From Psychrobacillus sp032154225 (GTDB lineage Bacteria > Bacillota > Bacilli > Bacillales_A > Planococcaceae), in assembly GCF_032154225.1 (NCBI RefSeq), contig NZ_JALDYF010000001.1, positions 558,001 to 622,000 on the forward strand: a DNA stretch of 64,000 bases. The letters run 5' to 3'. Position numbers and translations under genes: made by a program. The notes under the pieces were generated by a model. That model was given only the letters and a program-made list of their open reading frames with translations, searched no databases and was not told the DNA's origin. This document shows, piece after piece, positions 17,471-26,540 of this stretch. Within the stretch, counting starts at the first letter, position 1. Each line of letters starts with the position of its first letter.

Positions 17471-17554
17471 AATGTTAATAGTCTAAATTTTTTTACTACT
17501 GACAAACGTTAATAGTCTAAATTTTTTTACTACCGACAAATGTTAATAGTCTAC
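17471..17554. repeat. 34-bp tandem direct repeat, about 2.5 copies
   Basis: Copies begin at 17471, 17505 and 17539, each with TGTTAATAGTCTA or a one-base variant, then a T-run and TACTAC. The repeats are contiguous without spacers, so this is not a CRISPR. A nine-base inverted match (17379-17387 and 17545-17553, GTAGACTAT/ATAGTCTAC) brackets the segment. Multiple short repeats near a terminal inverted repeat are seen at the ends of IS21-type elements, but no transposase is visible. Confidence 0.7.
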
Positions 17555-17555
17555 A

Positions 17556-17609
17556 TAAAAATAACCGATGTTCCCAGAGAATAATTCACATTCCGGGAAC
17601 ATCGGTTAT
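17556..17609 (-). terminator. Strong terminator-like hairpin
   Basis: Perfect 15-bp arms (17561-17575, 17595-17609) with a T-rich tail on the minus strand. The nearest minus-strand gene is the membrane protein at 18014-18415; in between lies the permease remnant, whose original gene it may have terminated. Confidence 0.75.
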
Positions 17610-17771
17610 CTACTTGGATAATAAAAACACCAAAATGGCTAGCTATTTGATAAAACATTATCGTATTTAAAATTGCATTTTCATGTTCAGTAACTGCTCT
17701 ACCTAAGTGTGCTGATCCAATTGTAGTTTTACTAAAAACTTTCTGATGTTTTATCTTTTAATTTTCATTGT

Positions 17772-17840
17772 CTATGCACGTACCGTAATTGGTGCAAAGA
17801 TTGCCACAATAACAGCGGCTCCAATGAGTGAAGCGAACAT
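17772..17840 (-). pseudogene. Possible remnant of an ABC-2 type permease C-terminus
   Basis: A 22-codon stretch ends in LIGAAVIVAIFAPITVRA and a stop. It resembles the last helix and tail of ABC-2 type (drug/antibiotic export) permeases, and no upstream coding sequence in frame remains. The rest of 17215-18013 shows only the tandem repeat, the hairpin and AT-rich DNA. The call rests on a short match. Confidence 0.3.
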
Positions 17841-18013
17841 ATCCCAGATTTCTCATCTCTCCACCACTTCCAGATCAAAATTCATGTGAAAAAAAAGGTT
17901 TTTTGTGTTGCACCTTTCCCCTCACTTAATATTCCACCAATTATTGATATCCTCCATTAATACAGGAATTCTCTTTATCTTTAATCGGGTGGTTTATCTG
18001 AACCAGATATCTT

Positions 18014-18415
18014 TCATAATAAGCCCTTAATTTTATTGACGATATTAGTTGGCATTTTAAAATTAAATGTTCTATTTACACTTACTAATTTTACTGTTTT
18101 TTGAACAGCCCTATAGCTTTTCCTAAATAATTTTCTATTTTCTACAACATCAATAATGACCGCTTCTAAAAATGCAATACTACCTACTATTAAAAGAATA
18201 ATAAATGCGATCATATTGTAAATGACTTCGCTGGAAATTAGATTATAAGAAATATTGTTTAAATTGATATAAAAGAAAAGCACACCAATAGCAAATGAAA
18301 ACACAGGGATATATTTCATAAAGCTATTGGACACCTTTTTTGCTAAATAGAAGGTAATACAAGCCATTAATCCCATTAAGATTAAACACACAATTACGGC
18401 AATCTTAAAGCTCAT
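18014..18415 (-). CDS. Small uncharacterised membrane protein
   Basis: 133 residues with four predicted membrane helices (about 4-24, 36-52, 64-92 including a central break) and a basic C-terminal tail of about 40 residues (RKLFRKSYRAVQKTVKLV). The start follows AAAGAGGTG. I do not recognise the family. The neighbours are remnants, so context gives no clue. Confidence 0.65.
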   Translation of the reverse strand: MSFKIAVIVCLILMGLMACITFYLAKKVSNSFMKYIPVFSFAIGVLFFYINLNNISYNLISSEVIYNMIAFIILLIVGSIAFLEAVIIDVVENRKLFRKSYRAVQKTVKLVSVNRTFNFKMPTNIVNKIKGLL

Positions 18416-18726
18416 TTGTACACCTCTTTCATTTTAAATTGTAATGTTATTAGCTCATCGGGTGATTTTTATTCATACATTACTATATTCGTTCATTTTG
18501 AAATAAACACTTCAACATATAGAAAATTAACCTCGGTCAATAGAAGTACATTAAATAACTGGATTTTAATCCCTCAGCGCTAAATATAATTCATTTTTAC
18601 CCAACATAAGTAAAATTTAATCCTAATTCACATCATAAGGACATCACTTTATTTAGCTGCATCTTTCTATCCAAAATTCAGGACTCATAGTACTCCTTGC
18701 CATTTCATAAAATCTTGGAGGTCTCA
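18416..18726. other. Intergenic stretch with nothing recognised
   Basis: 311 bp of AT-rich DNA with stops in all frames. It probably held the deleted 5' part of the endopeptidase gene that follows, but no coding similarity remains that I can see. Confidence 0.5.
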
Positions 18727-19442
18727 ATGAAGGAGAGAAACGAATGGATAACTACTCTAATCACTTTGACATTTTTAAATGATTATTTACTATCCTTAAC
18801 AAACCAGCAGGACATTCGCGGAATTCGAACATTCCCTTTATATCAACAAACTACATTATCCATCGTTCCAATGGTTAATCCTGATGACGTTGATTTAGTA
18901 ATGACTGGACCTCCAGAAATTGAGTCCTGGAAAAACAGAGTACTCGAGTGGAATAATAGTAGCTTGGCCTTTTCAGGATGGAAAGCGAATATACGGGGTG
19001 TGGATTTGAATGATCAATTTCCTGCCAAATGGGACTTTGAAAGGGCTCGTAATCAAAAAAAGCCAGGGCCAAGAGATTATGGTGGCGAGGCCCATTGTCA
19101 GTACCCGAAGCTATTGCGATGGCAGACTTAACAAGGAAACGAGATTTTGCAAGAGTACTAGCTTTCCATACGCAAGTAGAAGTTATTTATTGGGGATTTG
19201 AAAACCTAGAACCACCTGAAACGAAAGTTCTTGTCACTTAGTTTAGTAGAGCCAGTGGATACGAGCCTATTCAATCAATTGAAAGCTATGCTGGTTATAA
19301 AGATTGGTTTATACAGGACTGGCGAAGACCTAGATTTACCGTAGAACTTGGTAGAGGAACGAATCTGCTACCGCTCACTCAATTTGATGAAATATATGAA
19401 AAAACATTAGGTATTTATTTGGCAGCTTTATATTTACCGTAA
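18727..19442 (+). pseudogene. Broken M14-family gamma-D-glutamyl-L-diamino-acid endopeptidase (ENP1-type)
   Basis: Intact relatives cut gamma-D-Glu-diamino-acid bonds in spore peptidoglycan. Recognisable pieces are NEWITT, LYQQTTLSIVPMVNPDDVDLV, GWKANIRGVDLNDQFPAKW and GPRDYGGEA. After a one-base shift near 19090, VPEAIAMADLTRKRDFARVLAFHTQ follows. An in-frame TAG lies near 19240, then RRPRFTVELGRGTN with the catalytic Glu. The N-terminal domains are missing and the first zinc ligand is lost: the family HxNE reads ERNE here. NPDG has become NPDD. A GGAGG still precedes the present first ATG. Confidence 0.85.
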
Positions 19443-19511
19443 TGTGGCTGAAATAAAGATATCCTTTGTAAGGTATTAGGTTTTCACTTGGAGTAAGTGA
19501 TCGATATCCTA

Positions 19512-20022
19512 TCAAATTTGTATTCGGACGTACCAATAGTACACCAAATTAGGATCCGAATAAACGGTTGCATTACATGAATTCGTTTCAATATTTTTTG
19601 CAATCGTAAATGCAAGAACTTCTGCACAAGCACCAAGAACTTGCTTCCTACTACCGATATATGATAATCTCTCTCCTGATGTATCCAATTTTTTCTCTAC
19701 AAATATACTACCAGTTGCGTCAATAAATGATCCCAATGGAAATAAACCGTTTCCAGTTACCTCCAGACTTTTGATGGGTGAATTTCCTTCTATAACCTTA
19801 CTGCCTCATAACCGCTCCAAAACCTTGGATCCCACTCCCAACTGCATTTAATTTTGCTCCTTCTTCCTTTGAAGTGTTCATATCAATATCCGTTGCAACT
19901 GTATTTGTTATGTTCCCAGCAACTTGAAAGCTATTACCAAAATCTTCGATGGCATTTCCTTGAGGAACTAACTCCAATCCCTTAGTGCTTCCATGATCAT
20001 TTCGAAGCCACATTCTTTTCAC
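19512..20022 (-). pseudogene. Broken repetitive protein, DUF6944-like (copy 2)
   Basis: Paralogue of the broken gene at 10.6-11.3 kb. The first piece (19798-20022, GTG start after GGGAGGAATTAT) holds NAIEDFGNSFQVAGNITNTVATD and GAKLNAVGSGIQGFGAV, then a frameshift. The second piece continues GNSPIKSLEVTGNGLF, GSFIDATGSIFVEKKLD, GERLSYIGSRKQVLGAC and YSDPNLVYYWYV. Compared with copy 1 it has lost the N-terminal part and an internal unit of about 30 residues between NSFQ and VAGN. The ribosome binding site is intact, so decay is recent or selection is relaxed. Confidence 0.75.
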
Positions 20023-20071
20023 ATAATTCCTCCCTTTCTGGTAAAACTAATCGACAAAGGAGTGAAGATAA

Positions 20072-20344
20072 GTGGCAAATAGAAACAAAATATTGGTACC
20101 ATCTGCTCGTGAAGAATTAGACAAACTAAAAACTCGAGTTATGAAAGACATGGGTTATGATGTAGATAATAAGAAACCTGGAAATGTAAAGTACGAAATT
20201 GCAAATGAATTAGATATTCCACTGAAAAAGGGGTATAACGGACAGCTTACATCTGAGCAGGCGGGCAAAATAGGTGGACCGATTGGTGGTAACATGGTTA
20301 AAGAATTAGTAAGAATGGCACAAGAACAAATGCTCAAAAAATGA
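20072..20344 (+). CDS. Alpha/beta-type small acid-soluble spore protein
   Basis: DNA-binding protein that coats and protects spore DNA. 90 residues, starting at GTG after AAAGGAG. It has the family blocks ILVPSAREELDKLK, KYEIANELDIPL (containing the Glu-Ile-Ala site cut by germination protease GPR) and GYNGQLTSEQAGKIGG, then NMVKELVRMAQ. The middle extension (KTRVMKDMGYDVDNKKP) places it in the longer 90-residue subfamily. Divergent from the broken repetitive protein and followed by a good terminator. Confidence 0.9.
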   Translation: MANRNKILVPSAREELDKLKTRVMKDMGYDVDNKKPGNVKYEIANELDIPLKKGYNGQLTSEQAGKIGGPIGGNMVKELVRMAQEQMLKK

Positions 20345-20388
20345 ACTAGCCACTGATCCTAATTAATGGATCAGCGGCTAGTTTTTTA
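20344..20388 (+). terminator. Terminator after the spore protein
   Basis: Arms 20344-20359 and 20368-20383 (one mismatch) run into TTTTTT on the plus strand. The same hairpin is just downstream of the converging flavin reductase. Confidence 0.9.
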
Positions 20389-20392
20389 ACAC

Positions 20393-20965
20393 TTATTCCT
20401 GTTTACTTTTTCCCGAATTTTGCAATAATTTCAGCTTATTATTTAGTATATTTGCTTGCGATAAAGCCTGCTCATCCTTTAGGATATCACCAGGTCGACC
20501 TGCTTCACCTATTATAAAAGAAGAAAAATGCATATTTAAAAAATCGAACGTATATTGGAATTGTTGTATAAGCGGCATACCTTTTATTCTTGGTTTGTCA
20601 CCACCTACAGCTATAACAATTGTTTCTATTGTTTTTAATCGTTCTTTAAACTGTGGGTACCTTTCATCACGAATAGCATGACTAAATCGGTCAACCATAT
20701 TTTTCATTATTCCTGACATACTATACCAATATATTGGTGTAGCAAAGACGATAATATCGTTTTCAAGAAATATTTTTATGATTTGATCATAATCATCCTC
20801 CACTATTTGAAATCCACCTTCTGAATGACGTAAGTCTTCAATTGGTCGAATGGACAATTCCTTGAGATATATCTTTTGATGCTTTATACCTTCCATTGCT
20901 ATATCCGTGAGTAATTCAGTATTCCCATTTGTTCTTGTGCTTCCAATTAATGTAGCAATTTTCAT
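20393..20965 (-). CDS. NADPH-dependent FMN reductase-like flavodoxin-fold protein
   Basis: 190 residues. The FMN phosphate loop GSTRTNGNTELL is at the N-terminus and the flavin-contact motif PIYWYSMSGIMKNMVDRF in the middle, as in YwqN/Azr-type NAD(P)H-dependent FMN oxidoreductases. The ATG after AAAGGTGG is used; a GTG three codons upstream lies inside that site. Physiological substrate unknown; quinone, azo or metal-thiol reduction are all seen in this superfamily. Confidence 0.82.
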   Translation of the reverse strand: MKIATLIGSTRTNGNTELLTDIAMEGIKHQKIYLKELSIRPIEDLRHSEGGFQIVEDDYDQIIKIFLENDIIVFATPIYWYSMSGIMKNMVDRFSHAIRDERYPQFKERLKTIETIVIAVGGDKPRIKGMPLIQQFQYTFDFLNMHFSSFIIGEAGRPGDILKDEQALSQANILNNKLKLLQNSGKSKQE

Positions 20966-21246
20966 TTTATCCACCTTTACTTTGTTTCTGTATTTACAAA
21001 TATTATTTAGCGTATAGACAAATATATGCTAATCTTATCTAAAAAATTTCAAGAAACAGTACCCGGCTTAGGAAGAATATGCAAACCATGTACAGCTATT
21101 TGTTGCAGCAACGGGAAGTTTATATTTTGTGGACAGTTCCTATTAATGCAAAAGTAATTTTTGACATCATGCACTCCCTCTATAAATTTTATAAAAACCA
21201 ATGCTATGTAAATAGTTAACCATATTGGTAGTCATTGGGTCAAAAG
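20966..21246. other. Intergenic stretch with no recognised gene
   Basis: AT-rich. An unsupported 46-codon plus-strand frame (MQTMYSYLLQQREVYIL) has no ribosome binding site and no family I know. Nothing else seen. Confidence 0.5.
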
Positions 21247-21283
21247 AAAAAAACGATGCAAATGACAGATGTCACTTACATCG
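21247..21283 (-). terminator. Terminator after the M60 protease
   Basis: Stem CGATG/CATCG (21254-21258, 21279-21283) with inner TGACA/TGTCA pairing, then TTTTTTTC on the minus strand. Confidence 0.8.
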
Positions 21284-21290
21284 ATTCTTT

Positions 21291-24200
21291 TTACAAATTG
21301 TCTATAAAGCTTACGATTTGGATAAGATTACCTTCAACTTCATAAACCAATACGAGCATGTAATAGCCTTTATCCTCAGAAGAAAGATCCAATGTAAACT
21401 TCGGTGGATTTTGTGCCAATTCACTTACATCAAATAGTATCTCTTTATTCGTTTGAGTATGTCTGACTCCTACTTGTTTAGGAATGACATGATTTCCATC
21501 TATCCATTTCACTTGATTATTAAATTCTACTATTGGCCCTTTAAGTTCTGGGTGCTCAATAATTTGAGGATTAGCAATGATATTTTGTAATTGCTGTAAG
21601 TCTTTTAAGGGAGAGAAATCCATTATTTCATTGCCAGAAAGATCTAATGTTACTAGATTTTTCGCATATTGTAAGCCTTCCAGTGATCTTGCTCTTCGTG
21701 ATTCACTAGTTAAAGTTGTAAGATCAAGCATATCACCAAGTGTAATATCTCCCGTTACTCCTAATGTTTTCTTAATAGAATCACTTAAATACTTGTCTTG
21801 TATTGTAATTATTTGCTCAACGTCTATTTCAACTAATTCATTTTTAGTTTTATTTAATAGCGCTATTGCATTGTCTACATCGATTTGAGTAGATTCCTTA
21901 TTTGCTAATACTTCTTTTGCTCTTTCTATAGCATTTTGTAATGCTTCAAAGCTTTCGGAAGTATATTGCTCTTTATCTATTACTTTCGCATCTTCTACTG
22001 CTTTTTCTAAATCAATTGTGAATACTCTTTCCGAATTTGCGTAATGTAGTTTCGCATCTCCCCATGTCGCATGGTCTGAACCATTTCCATTGCCACCATC
22101 TGTAACAACTAACTTAAGCTCTCTAGCACCGGCAATACTTACCTCAACAAATTTTTGAGGTTCTCTTGAATTCATTAATCCACTATCGAATTGTTTTTCA
22201 CCATCAACAAATACTTGGAATATTACGGAACCAACAGTACCAAACATTTGTCTGTCTACACCTACAAATGAAGTGAAGTAATCCGAGTTTTTATCCGTTA
22301 AATCGTACACAATTGTGGAATTAGAATGCGCTCCTATACCTTTTTCATAGGTTACTTCTTGGTTCGATTCATCTGTTAATCGCAATGTTTTTGCGCTTAT
22401 AGATATGTCTTTCAAAGGACCTGTATAACTGTTTTGAGTAGACTTCCAATCAAAGTTTGATAAATACTTATAATCTTCCATATTGACAACTGAAATCGTT
22501 CTCGTTTTTTGTGTTTCATTTCCATCGCTATCTGTTACAACGTACGTAAGCTCATATTTTCCTGCTCTATTAAAACTTACTTTTTCTGCTCCTATAACCT
22601 GTACTTCGGAAGTTAAATCTCCATCTTCCGCATCCATTGCAGAATAGTGACCGTTGATGTTAATAGGTTCCCCTACTTTGGTTGCGGCTGATTTAGGTAT
22701 AGTCAATGTAGGACTGCTAGAATTTTCGACTAATTTAGCATCTGCCCATACAGTATGATCTGCTGTATTGCCATTATTTTTTGCATCCGTAGTTACAAGC
22801 TTCACTTCTTTAGCACCTGTTACAGGAACTTTTACGTATTCATGGTCCGTATTTGAATTAAATACCTTACTATCAAATTTCTTTTCTCCATCTATCCATA
22901 CTTCAAAGGTTGCAGAGGATGCTTTTTCTTTCATAGCTTGGTCTATTCCAATATAACTTTCAAAGAAATCAAAGCCTTTTCCTTCGATATTATAAACTAC
23001 TTCAGAGTTAGCATGTACTCCAATACCTTTCGAATAGGTTACATCAAGTGCTTGTCTTAACAATGTAATTGGTCCACCTGAAGGAGCTTTATCTTTCTTT
23101 AACTCACTCCAACCAACTTTTACTGATTGGGCATTCATATCTGAAATATAAACATAGTCACTTACTACCGTAACTTTCGTTTTTTTCGTTTCTTTTGCAT
23201 CCGCATTCGTTATTTCATAAACAACTTCATATTCACCCTTATTCGTTACATCCACGTTAGAAGATTTAACTACTACATCTGGAGTAATATCATTCCCTCT
23301 ATAATTGGTTGCTTTTACATAATCCATTGGGTCAAATTCTTGACGCAATTTTAATGTTAAAGATTCTTCAACAGATAATGCTGGCTTAAATGACTTAAAT
23401 TCCACTGGCTTTAACGTATTCAACTTTTTATCATAGACAACCACTTGATATGTGTAGTTCCTACTTGTATCCACATCTTTATCTATAAAACTATTAGAAG
23501 AAGTAAACCCAACAATCTCGCCATTTCTAATTATTTCATAACCTAAAAAGTCTTCCTTATACTGCTTATCCATTGAGAAATTTAATGTATTGGTTTTATT
23601 TGTTGAATTCGAAACTAGACTAACACCAACCATAGCATTCTTATCTTCTATGCCTTTTCCAGTATATCCAACAACATAATCATTTAAATACCATATCTTA
23701 TTCGTTGGCTTTGGATACTTACTCGTTTTTTCTCTTGTTTCTTCGTCCACTACAAAACCATGTCTTGCAAAATATTCGCTTAAATCTTGTTCTAATACTT
23801 CCGAAGAAAATTCCACTAAATATTGTTGTTTCGAGCTTTCTCCATTTGTAAGCTGTACATTTCTTTCTCTATACACTCTATTTAATTTCCCCCAGTATCC
23901 AGGGCTATATAATTCTAATTGCCAGTAAACAGCTAACTTTTCGAAAACACCTTGTGCATTATAATCTGTCAAATTTTCTTTTAGAACATTTTTATATACG
24001 TTCGCTTCATAAGGTATTCTCATATTTGTTTGATTATAATAAGTAGACATATATTGCGGCAGCATGTTGTTTGTTGTTTCACCATATAACCTAACATTTA
24101 CATCCATTTTATGACCGATTTCATGTGTTAAGCCCCATGATGGTCCTCTCACTTCAAATGGAATTAGATGATTTGCGACAACATCATCTAACGTACCTAT

Positions 24201-26426
24201 ATGGCCCCCAGCAGCATACATATATGCATATGGCTGTGCGAGACGGACATTTTCTCTTATTAACTTTGGATCATGACTTTCACTACTTGCATCTAAACCA
24301 TAATATCTAAATATTTCTTCCATATGAATATTGTAAGACTCTATTGTTTCTAATGGACTATATCCATCTTCTATATACGTTTTGTAAGCACCAGTTGCTG
24401 TACCTGTCCAGAAAATATGATCACTTACAAATTCGAATACGTCTAGCACTTCTCTATCTTCCACATTTGGGTGCTTCGTTACATCTTCATCAATCTTTCT
24501 CTTGTATTCTGTTAAAAATGATTTGAACTCTTCAACATTTGTATTTACAGTTGCGAATGGTATTTTTTCAACACCTTCAAATCTGATAGTTGGAGCGTTG
24601 CCTTGTTCTTCTGCCGTATATGGATTAATAATATAAATACTTCCACCAGGTGTTACAGCTTTTTTATACCAGCTATCTCTATTAATTTTAGGAACAGCAA
24701 TCACATTTTTTCCAACAACTAAACTAACATCTTTTCTCCAACTTGACCATGCACCTTCTTGTTGTGCAAAAGATAGTTTAGGTAATGGTGCATTTGAATC
24801 TGCATCAACGTAAACTGTTATTTTATCTCCCGGTTGAGCTGCAAATCCGGTTGGTTGAAGATTGTTACCAAAACCAAATTTTAATTTTTGGTTTGCATGC
24901 TTTACCATATCCCCACGTTGTTCTGCTACAACTAAAGTACCTTCCGTTTCTACATCACCATTTACTATTAGTTTAGCTAAATCTACTATTTCTTTGAAAT
25001 TAGATGCATAAAGTGGATGCGCTTTAGCTTCATTTTCTAAAGCATTTAACTTTTCTATGCTGTTATATTCATCGATAACTTTACTCATTGTACCGTCTGC
25101 AAATAAATTCCCAATTTTATCAGATACGACGTCTTCCTTATAAAAGGCTAATTCTGATACCGTTGCCCAGTTTTGGTTGGATTTTTTGAACTTAAATTTA
25201 ACTCGCTTAAATTCGATAGGCTCAAACTTTGCCTCGACTAAACCAGCTATCATATTATGTTTTCCATTTGCTACAAGTTCATATGTATCGCCTTTTGAAG
25301 TTTTGGAAGCATATATTTCAAACTCCTCTGCAAAGCCTTTACGGTCAGACTCTCTCGCTCCATAAATGACCCTATTTAGCTTTACCGCTTCTTTAAACTC
25401 TACTTCAATTTCATTTATGAAATCCTTTGAGTTAGTTTTGTTTGTTTCCCAATATGTTTTTAGATTGCCATCAACAGCATTTCCTATTACAGCATTACTA
25501 TAATGACCACCATTGTTTCGTATACTCTTAATATTTTCGAATCCCATTCTAAATAGCTTAGAATAATCTTCATTTGTATAATGATTGAATGATTTCGTTA
25601 CTGCAATTGTAGACTCTAGCTTGCCTTCGATTATTAATTGTTTCGCGTTTGCAATATCTTCTTTAAATTGAGGATATAACAGATGTGTTTTAGCACCTTC
25701 TTCTAACGCTTCTAATTTCTCTAGTGTATTGAACTCATCACTCACTGTGCTGAACGTATTATCAACAAATAGCTTTTTCATCTGATCTTTAACTAAGTCT
25801 TCTTTGTAAAAACAAAATTCTGCCGCACTTGCCCAATTTTGATTTGCTTTTGTGAATACAAATTTTATCCGCTTGAATTCTGTTGGGGCAAATTGGATTT
25901 CTACTGTATCTCCTGTTGAACCTTTGTATTCTCCAGATGATACTAACTGAAACTCGCCTTCATCAGTTGTTGAGCTATGTATTTCAAACTCTTGTGCAAA
26001 GCCTTTCCCTTTCGCACTTGATTGCCTAGCTGCATATACGATTCTATTTAATAGCTCCGGCTCATTAAACTGAAATACAATTTCATTTTTAAACTCCGAG
26101 TTGTTTTCTCTCCCGGTCTCCCAATGTGTATTCATATTTCCATCTATTGCATTCTCAATAACCGAGCTGACATATTTCCCACCATTGTTCGTAATTGATT
26201 CTATTTTTGAACGTTCCACTTTAAATACTTGATTGTATGAATTTAAAATGTCTGCTTCAAGTGAATCAAATTTTGAAACCGTCGCCTTACTCGATTCGCT
26301 TACCTCATTCTCTACTGCTGTAGTTGCTTCATTTTGAAATTCTTGCGCTACTACATTAACCGAGCCACTCAAGATGCTCAAAAACAGAACAGCGGATGTA
26401 GCAATCGTCATAAACTTTGTCATCAT
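21291..26426 (-). CDS. Very large secreted M60 (enhancin/mucinase-like) metalloprotease with glycan-binding modules
   Basis: 1711 residues from the ATG after TTAGGAGGAAAA. A signal peptide ends about residue 27 (SVNVVAQ). Two F5/8-type C (discoidin) modules (about 70-207, 290-430), each opening with a variant of NNGGxYxxxVIxNAxDG, are linked by helical segments. The peptidase M60 domain (about 500-900) has HEIGH at 768-772 and a downstream ligand Glu at 783. A fibronectin-like part and a DUF5011-like domain follow. Two NPCBM modules (SKGIGVHANSEVVYNI, EKGIGAHSNSTIVYDL) flank an Ig-like domain. A FIVAR helix pair and a leucine-rich repeat segment (LVTLDLSGNEIMDFSPL) end the protein. M60 enzymes cut O-glycosylated mucin-type proteins. 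No SLH or LPXTG anchor is seen, so it is probably released or held by glycan binding. Controlled by the upstream c-di-GMP riboswitch. Confidence 0.88.
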   Translation of the reverse strand: MMTKFMTIATSAVLFLSILSGSVNVVAQEFQNEATTAVENEVSESSKATVSKFDSLEADILNSYNQVFKVERSKIESITNNGGKYVSSVIENAIDGNMNTHWETGRENNSEFKNEIVFQFNEPELLNRIVYAARQSSAKGKGFAQEFEIHSSTTDEGEFQLVSSGEYKGSTGDTVEIQFAPTEFKRIKFVFTKANQNWASAAEFCFYKEDLVKDQMKKLFVDNTFSTVSDEFNTLEKLEALEEGAKTHLLYPQFKEDIANAKQLIIEGKLESTIAVTKSFNHYTNEDYSKLFRMGFENIKSIRNNGGHYSNAVIGNAVDGNLKTYWETNKTNSKDFINEIEVEFKEAVKLNRVIYGARESDRKGFAEEFEIYASKTSKGDTYELVANGKHNMIAGLVEAKFEPIEFKRVKFKFKKSNQNWATVSELAFYKEDVVSDKIGNLFADGTMSKVIDEYNSIEKLNALENEAKAHPLYASNFKEIVDLAKLIVNGDVETEGTLVVAEQRGDMVKHANQKLKFGFGNNLQPTGFAAQPGDKITVYVDADSNAPLPKLSFAQQEGAWSSWRKDVSLVVGKNVIAVPKINRDSWYKKAVTPGGSIYIINPYTAEEQGNAPTIRFEGVEKIPFATVNTNVEEFKSFLTEYKRKIDEDVTKHPNVEDREVLDVFEFVSDHIFWTGTATGAYKTYIEDGYSPLETIESYNIHMEEIFRYYGLDASSESHDPKLIRENVRLAQPYAYMYAAGGHIGTLDDVVANHLIPFEVRGPSWGLTHEIGHKMDVNVRLYGETTNNMLPQYMSTYYNQTNMRIPYEANVYKNVLKENLTDYNAQGVFEKLAVYWQLELYSPGYWGKLNRVYRERNVQLTNGESSKQQYLVEFSSEVLEQDLSEYFARHGFVVDEETREKTSKYPKPTNKIWYLNDYVVGYTGKGIEDKNAMVGVSLVSNSTNKTNTLNFSMDKQYKEDFLGYEIIRNGEIVGFTSSNSFIDKDVDTSRNYTYQVVVYDKKLNTLKPVEFKSFKPALSVEESLTLKLRQEFDPMDYVKATNYRGNDITPDVVVKSSNVDVTNKGEYEVVYEITNADAKETKKTKVTVVSDYVYISDMNAQSVKVGWSELKKDKAPSGGPITLLRQALDVTYSKGIGVHANSEVVYNIEGKGFDFFESYIGIDQAMKEKASSATFEVWIDGEKKFDSKVFNSNTDHEYVKVPVTGAKEVKLVTTDAKNNGNTADHTVWADAKLVENSSSPTLTIPKSAATKVGEPININGHYSAMDAEDGDLTSEVQVIGAEKVSFNRAGKYELTYVVTDSDGNETQKTRTISVVNMEDYKYLSNFDWKSTQNSYTGPLKDISISAKTLRLTDESNQEVTYEKGIGAHSNSTIVYDLTDKNSDYFTSFVGVDRQMFGTVGSVIFQVFVDGEKQFDSGLMNSREPQKFVEVSIAGARELKLVVTDGGNGNGSDHATWGDAKLHYANSERVFTIDLEKAVEDAKVIDKEQYTSESFEALQNAIERAKEVLANKESTQIDVDNAIALLNKTKNELVEIDVEQIITIQDKYLSDSIKKTLGVTGDITLGDMLDLTTLTSESRRARSLEGLQYAKNLVTLDLSGNEIMDFSPLKDLQQLQNIIANPQIIEHPELKGPIVEFNNQVKWIDGNHVIPKQVGVRHTQTNKEILFDVSELAQNPPKFTLDLSSEDKGYYMLVLVYEVEGNLIQIVSFIDNL

Positions 26427-26463
26427 TTTTCCTCCTAATGAATTTTTTACCAAAAATGCACAC

Positions 26464-26486
26464 AAAAAAACTACCCCTCAGAGTAG
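26464..26486 (-). terminator. Expression-platform terminator of the c-di-GMP riboswitch
   Basis: Six-pair stem CTACTC/GGGTAG (26481-26486 with 26471-26476, one G-U pair) and seven Ts on the minus strand, 40 bp before the protease start. The 5' arm could instead pair with AGAGTGC just after the aptamer (26534-26540), a possible antiterminator. Confidence 0.75.
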
Positions 26487-26540
26487 CTTCGATTCATGTA
26501 GGTCTAAACCTCACATAAACAAAAAGTAGCATTGCACTCT

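Noticed and set aside
17471..17554. Direct repeats that might be a CRISPR array
   Set aside because: Copies are contiguous with a 34-bp period and no spacers, and no cas gene is near.
21577..21888. Plus-strand frame of 103 codons opposite the M60 protease
   Set aside because: Antisense to coding sequence with no start signal or family resemblance.
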